Assembly: GCA_910578065.1 (NCBI GenBank)
Contig: CAJTPB010000026.1
Span: 1-24,898 of the forward strand
Source: an uncultured Christensenella sp.
GTDB taxonomy: Bacteria > Bacillota > Clostridia > Christensenellales > Borkfalkiaceae
Reading direction: 5' to 3'
Length of the DNA stretch: 24,898 nt
Below, in pieces: positions 22,227-24,898 of the stretch. Numbering within the stretch: position 1 is the first letter of the stretch; every line of letters begins with the position of its first letter. Made by a program: the position numbers and the translations under genes. The notes beneath the pieces are model-generated. The model saw only the letters and a program-made list of their open reading frames with translations, made no database searches and was not told where the DNA came from.

Positions 22227-24086
22227 TTGAGAAGGAAGGGCATTTTGGCGATGCTCGTTTTTGCGTTGCTGTTTACGCTTTGCACGGCGTTATACGGCTG
22301 CGCGGCATCGGGCGCGCCGGCTGCGGAAAATGCCGTTTATACGGTTGTTTTTCGCGACGGAGAAGAAACGGTTGCTACCGTTTCTTTCAAAGAAGGGGAG
22401 CGTTTGCGGGAAAGCGATTTTCCCGCGTTGTCCGAAAAACAAGGATATCTGTTTGCGGGTTGGTTTTACGAAGAAAGAAAAGTCGAAGCGGGGTTTCTTC
22501 CGCAAAGCGATTGTATTCTTTCGGCAAAATACGATAAAGCGTATACGGTTTCGTTTTTTATCGAAAGCGAACTCTTAAAAACGGTGCTCGTTCGCGCGGG
22601 TGACACCGTTCAAGTGGAGCGATTTCCGCTTGCTGCAATGGAAGGGTTTCTTTTCGACGGGTGGTATAGCGGGCAGCAAGCGTTTACCGCCCAAACGCAG
22701 ATCGTAGCGGACACGGTCGTGTGTGCGGCGTTCGTTCGGGTATGGAAGGTCGCCTTTTCTTATAACGGAGTGCTTGTCGGAAATGAAGTTTTCGTGCGCG
22801 ACGGGCATACTGTGCAAGCGGATCAACTGCCTGCGCTTTCCCTTTCGGAAGAGTACGAATTTGACGGCTGGTTTTGCGGAACGGTTGCGGCAAGCGATTT
22901 TATCGTAAAGCAAGACGCCGTGTTTATCGCGCGCGTTACGCGGTTGTATCCCGTGCGGTTTTTCATCGGGGAAGAAGTGCTTTCAACCGTTTTCGTGCGC
23001 AGCGGCGAGAAAATCGCGCAAGAAAAAATTCCCTCTGCGCCCGTGCGCCCGCAATACGATTTTGACGGATGGTTTTACGAAGACGTTCCCGTAAAAGATA
23101 TTTTCGTCACCCGAGAGATCGAGGCGCGCGCCGTATATACGCGGTTGTATACGGTATCGTTTTGCGTAAACGAAAGCGTGTTCGAACGGTTGACGGTGCG
23201 TGCAGGCGAAATCGCGAACGAGGAGCTTTTTCCCGTTTTATCCCGCCCCGACTGTGCATTTTTGGGTTGGTATACGCAGGCAGGCGAAAATTTGGCGCAG
23301 GTTGCAGTAACGCAGGATCTGACCGTTACGCCGCTGTTCGTGGGGGAAAGCGATTATAACGGCGTCTGGGCGTGCGAAGAAGAGGGGAACGAATTGCTCG
23401 TCGCGATCGATTCGGAAGCGGGGACGGTGACGATCGGGGAAGAAGTATTAAACGGCAACTATTCGTTCGATCAACAAACGGGCGGTATCTTATATACGAT
23501 AAGCGGCGTTGCGTCTTATTCCATGCAAGTTTCTCACAACCGGATCACGCTTACCAAGCGCGATTATTCGGCGGGCGGCGTAACGTTTATAACGCTTGTA
23601 AAAGAAGCGGCCGATATTCCCTCCGCGCTTGCGGGCAGTTACATGAAAAATCATTCCGACCTTGTAATTTCGGCAGGCGGTTACGTGCTTTCTTATTGTG
23701 GAGCGGTGCGCTTCGGGAAAATTACGCAGGCGGATAACGGATATCAACTTACTTATTTGGCGACCGCGCAATCTAATTTTAAAACCGTTTCGCTCGCTCT
23801 CGACGAAGCGGGAAATTTGATTTTGCGCAACGGGATTTCCTCAGCCTATAACGGACTGTTCGTAAAAAATGCCGAAAGCGCCGAAGTTTATACTTCCGGT
23901 ACGGATACGTTTACGCTGTATCGCCTTGCAAGCGGAACGGTTTGCGTTTACTATGCAAATGCCGAATATGATATCGTTACGCCTTCGGTACTGCCCGTCG
24001 TAGGCGGTACGCTTACTTTTTCGATCGGGAATGAAGTAATCGAAATTTATATCGCTGCGGAAGGTAGATTCGAATACGTAACGTAA
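22227..24086 (+). CDS. Lipoprotein with five InlB-type repeats
   Basis: 619 residues from a TTG start, chosen because AAGGAG lies six bases upstream and the signal peptide begins there (MRRKGILAML, lipobox LYGC, C25). Five tandem repeats of about 67 residues (38-102, 106-170, 173-237, 241-305, 308-372) match the Listeria-Bacteroides repeat: a YTVxF start, then VRxGxxV and [FY]xFDGWF-type strands. Such repeats form small beta-grasp modules used for surface display or binding. Residues 375-619 are a beta-rich domain with repeated Tyr and Gly, not recognised. No promoter is seen between the oppF terminator and this gene. It may be a surface adhesin or binding protein linked to peptide uptake. 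Confidence 0.87.
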   Translation: MRRKGILAMLVFALLFTLCTALYGCAASGAPAAENAVYTVVFRDGEETVATVSFKEGERLRESDFPALSEKQGYLFAGWFYEERKVEAGFLPQSDCILSAKYDKAYTVSFFIESELLKTVLVRAGDTVQVERFPLAAMEGFLFDGWYSGQQAFTAQTQIVADTVVCAAFVRVWKVAFSYNGVLVGNEVFVRDGHTVQADQLPALSLSEEYEFDGWFCGTVAASDFIVKQDAVFIARVTRLYPVRFFIGEEVLSTVFVRSGEKIAQEKIPSAPVRPQYDFDGWFYEDVPVKDIFVTREIEARAVYTRLYTVSFCVNESVFERLTVRAGEIANEELFPVLSRPDCAFLGWYTQAGENLAQVAVTQDLTVTPLFVGESDYNGVWACEEEGNELLVAIDSEAGTVTIGEEVLNGNYSFDQQTGGILYTISGVASYSMQVSHNRITLTKRDYSAGGVTFITLVKEAADIPSALAGSYMKNHSDLVISAGGYVLSYCGAVRFGKITQADNGYQLTYLATAQSNFKTVSLALDEAGNLILRNGISSAYNGLFVKNAESAEVYTSGTDTFTLYRLASGTVCVYYANAEYDIVTPSVLPVVGGTLTFSIGNEVIEIYIAAEGRFEYVT

Positions 24087-24090
24087 GCGG

Positions 24091-24119
24091 TTGCGTTTTT
24101 GAACGGTCTGTGGTATAAT
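24091..24119 (+). promoter_or_regulatory. Promoter of the small membrane protein gene
   Basis: TTGCGT (24091-24096), a 17-base spacer and perfect TATAAT (24114-24119) preceded by TGG (extended -10). It begins five bases after the upstream stop codon. Confidence 0.8.
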
Positions 24120-24125
24120 CTTTTA

Positions 24126-24145
24126 CGGAACCGTTCGCGGTTCCG
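24126..24145 (+). other. Hairpin with TTCG tetraloop in the leader
   Basis: CGGAACCG and CGGTTCCG form a perfect 8-bp stem capped by TTCG, a very stable RNA tetraloop. It starts at about the expected transcription start and ends about 14 bases before the start codon. No T-run follows. It probably protects the 5' end of the mRNA. Confidence 0.6.
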
Positions 24146-24159
24146 CAAGAGATCACCGT

Positions 24160-24426
24160 ATGGCTAAACAAAAAAAATCGGACGATTGGGACGACGGAAG
24201 AACGATCGCGCCTATGACGGGGGATGAACTTCCCGCGTACCGCAAGGCGTCGTTTTCCAATCGCGAAAGCAAGCGACAATTAAAAAATTGCGGAAAAAGC
24301 GATCTTACCAAAAAAGAGCGCCGCGCTTTAACGCGTGCGTTTTTTGCCGTTATGCTTCCGCGGTTTTTCATTATTTTGGCGTCGTTCTCTATCGTATTTC
24401 TCATTTTGTATTTGTGGCTTTCTTAA
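24160..24426 (+). CDS. Small tail-anchored membrane protein, function unknown
   Basis: 88 residues with a polar, charged N-terminal part containing SDDWDDGRTIAPMTGDE (7-23), which looks like a conserved motif, then basic residues and one C-terminal membrane helix (about 66-87). The N-terminal part would face the cytoplasm. The ribosome binding site is weak (AGAG about ten bases upstream), but a good promoter and leader precede it and the frame is well kept. It is followed by AT-rich sequence and no clear terminator. I do not recognise a named family. Confidence 0.75.
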   Translation: MAKQKKSDDWDDGRTIAPMTGDELPAYRKASFSNRESKRQLKNCGKSDLTKKERRALTRAFFAVMLPRFFIILASFSIVFLILYLWLS

Positions 24427-24466
24427 CGGGAATTTTTATATTTTAAGAAAACCGTGCAGATAGTAC

Positions 24467-24495
24467 TTGACATTTTTTTTGCACTTTGGTAAAAT
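24467..24495 (+). promoter_or_regulatory. Promoter of the tRNA-Leu-like region
   Basis: TTGACA (24467-24472), a 17-base spacer and TAAAAT (24490-24495) preceded by TGG (extended -10). It lies about 150 bases upstream of the first tRNA-Leu-like copy. Confidence 0.85.
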
Positions 24496-24501
24496 ATCAC
24501 C

Positions 24502-24648
24502 ATATCAGCTTTACAGCCGTTAAGGTAAAATTACGGGGATAGTAGGATAACGGTAAAAATTATCCGTATGCAAAAAGTTGATCGGCGCTCATTTTACGGC
24601 AGAATCGTCTACGCAATAATTGCAGATAAGTATTTAAACTGAAAACCA
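24502..24648 (+). ncRNA. Transcribed non-coding leader, structure unknown
   Basis: Between the promoter and the first tRNA-like copy lie about 147 bases without a convincing gene. Short inverted repeats occur (GGATAA/TTATCC at about 24545-24565; CCGTA/TACGG). A 24-codon frame at 24568-24642 has no ribosome binding site. It could be a long tRNA precursor leader or a separate small RNA. Confidence 0.35.
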
Positions 24649-24649
24649 T

Positions 24650-24692
24650 GCCCGAGTGGTGGAATAGGCAGACGCAAGGGACTTAAAATCCC
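24650..24692 (+). pseudogene. tRNA-Leu(UAA) 5' half, copy 1
   Basis: GCCCGAGTGGTGGAATAGG, then the D-arm end and the anticodon arm with CTTAAAA, match the 5' half of a tRNA-Leu(UAA). Downstream, a CCCC/GGGG hairpin resembles a variable arm, but no usable T-arm and no CTCGGGC acceptor partner follow. It cannot form a complete tRNA. Confidence 0.8.
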
Positions 24693-24741
24693 CTGTGCAA
24701 CGGGGAAGACGGTCAAAACTGAATATTTATGCAAAAAACAC

Positions 24742-24782
24742 GCCCGAATGGTGGAATAGGCAGACGCAAAGGACTTAAAATT
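24742..24782 (+). pseudogene. tRNA-Leu(UAA) 5' half, copy 2
   Basis: The same 5' half begins GCCCGAA 92 bases after copy 1 and runs through the D-arm to ACTTAAAA, then turns into TTTTTGG. The 3' side of the anticodon stem is degraded and no T-arm or acceptor partner follows. Confidence 0.8.
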
Positions 24783-24843
24783 TTTGGCGGAAAATAATTA
24801 ACAGAAAATTAACATAAAAACTGATAACTTAACAAAAAACCAT

Positions 24844-24898
24844 GCTCGTGTGGTGGAATAGGCAGACGCAAGGGACTTAAAATCCCTCGGTAGAGATA
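24844..24898 (+). tRNA. tRNA-Leu (UAA), cut by the window edge
   Basis: The third copy begins GCTCGTG 102 bases after copy 2. The D-arm and the anticodon arm AGGGA-CTTAAAA-TCCCT are intact, and a class II variable arm starts (CGGTAGAGATA). The rest lies outside the window, so this may be the functional gene of the set. Confidence 0.8.

Noticed and set aside
24568..24642. A 24-codon frame starting MQKVDRRSFYG
   Set aside because: No ribosome binding site at a proper distance and it lies in a probable RNA leader; too short to support alone.
24650..24782. Group I intron in tRNA-Leu(UAA), known from other bacteria
   Set aside because: Copy 1 continues through the 3' side of the anticodon stem, so it is not split at the anticodon, and no intron core or 3' exon is seen.

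Overview
The window looks like a chromosomal segment of a Bacillota (Clostridia-type) bacterium. The pointers are a SpoIIE sporulation phosphatase, a bL27 with the short N-terminal extension typical of Firmicutes, strong AGGAGG ribosome binding sites, tRNA genes with encoded CCA, and very large surface proteins with BspA-type leucine-rich repeats and InlB-type repeats, common in uncultured gut Clostridia. A Christensenellales/Borkfalkiaceae-like source is only a guess. No phage, insertion sequence or CRISPR array is visible.

Layout. Bases 1-2913, minus strand: spoIIE, with a candidate Spo0A box and a -10 element upstream, and a small helical protein of unknown function with its own terminator. 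Bases 2986-3764: a promoter, a structured leader, rplU and rpmA, then a terminator; the prp protease gene usual between them is absent. Bases 3765-5067 hold three tRNA genes (Val, Gly, Cys) with promoter and terminator, a possible minus-strand mini-gene, a GC-rich island beside a perfect inverted repeat, and an AT-rich, palindrome-rich region ahead of the next gene. Bases 5068-12654: one 2528-residue exported protein joining a subtilisin-type protease to a long LRR_5 array and a C-terminal membrane anchor. Bases 12687-22210: a promoter, a lipoprotein gene and a complete oligopeptide ABC transporter operon (oppA, B, C, D, F). Bases 22227-24426: a lipoprotein with five InlB-type repeats and a small tail-anchored protein. 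Bases 24467-24898: a promoter, a non-coding leader and three successive copies of the 5' half of tRNA-Leu(UAA); the last is cut by the window edge.

How the genes may work together (inference): the surface protease would cut proteins outside the cell, OppABCDF would import the peptides, and the lipoproteins would bind or organise material at the surface. The most unusual feature is that four of the five Opp subunits are greatly enlarged. OppA has about 240 extra residues inside its fold, OppB about 145 residues including an acidic stretch in the first outside loop, OppC about 170 N-terminal residues with a 26-residue Ala/Gln-rich tandem repeat, and OppD about 170 residues of degenerate 'DExGxP' repeats between Walker A and the Q-loop. 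OppF is of normal size. The other two items most worth a second look are the tandem tRNA-Leu 5' halves and a tRNA-Gly gene enclosed in a perfect inverted repeat that ends in a T-run.
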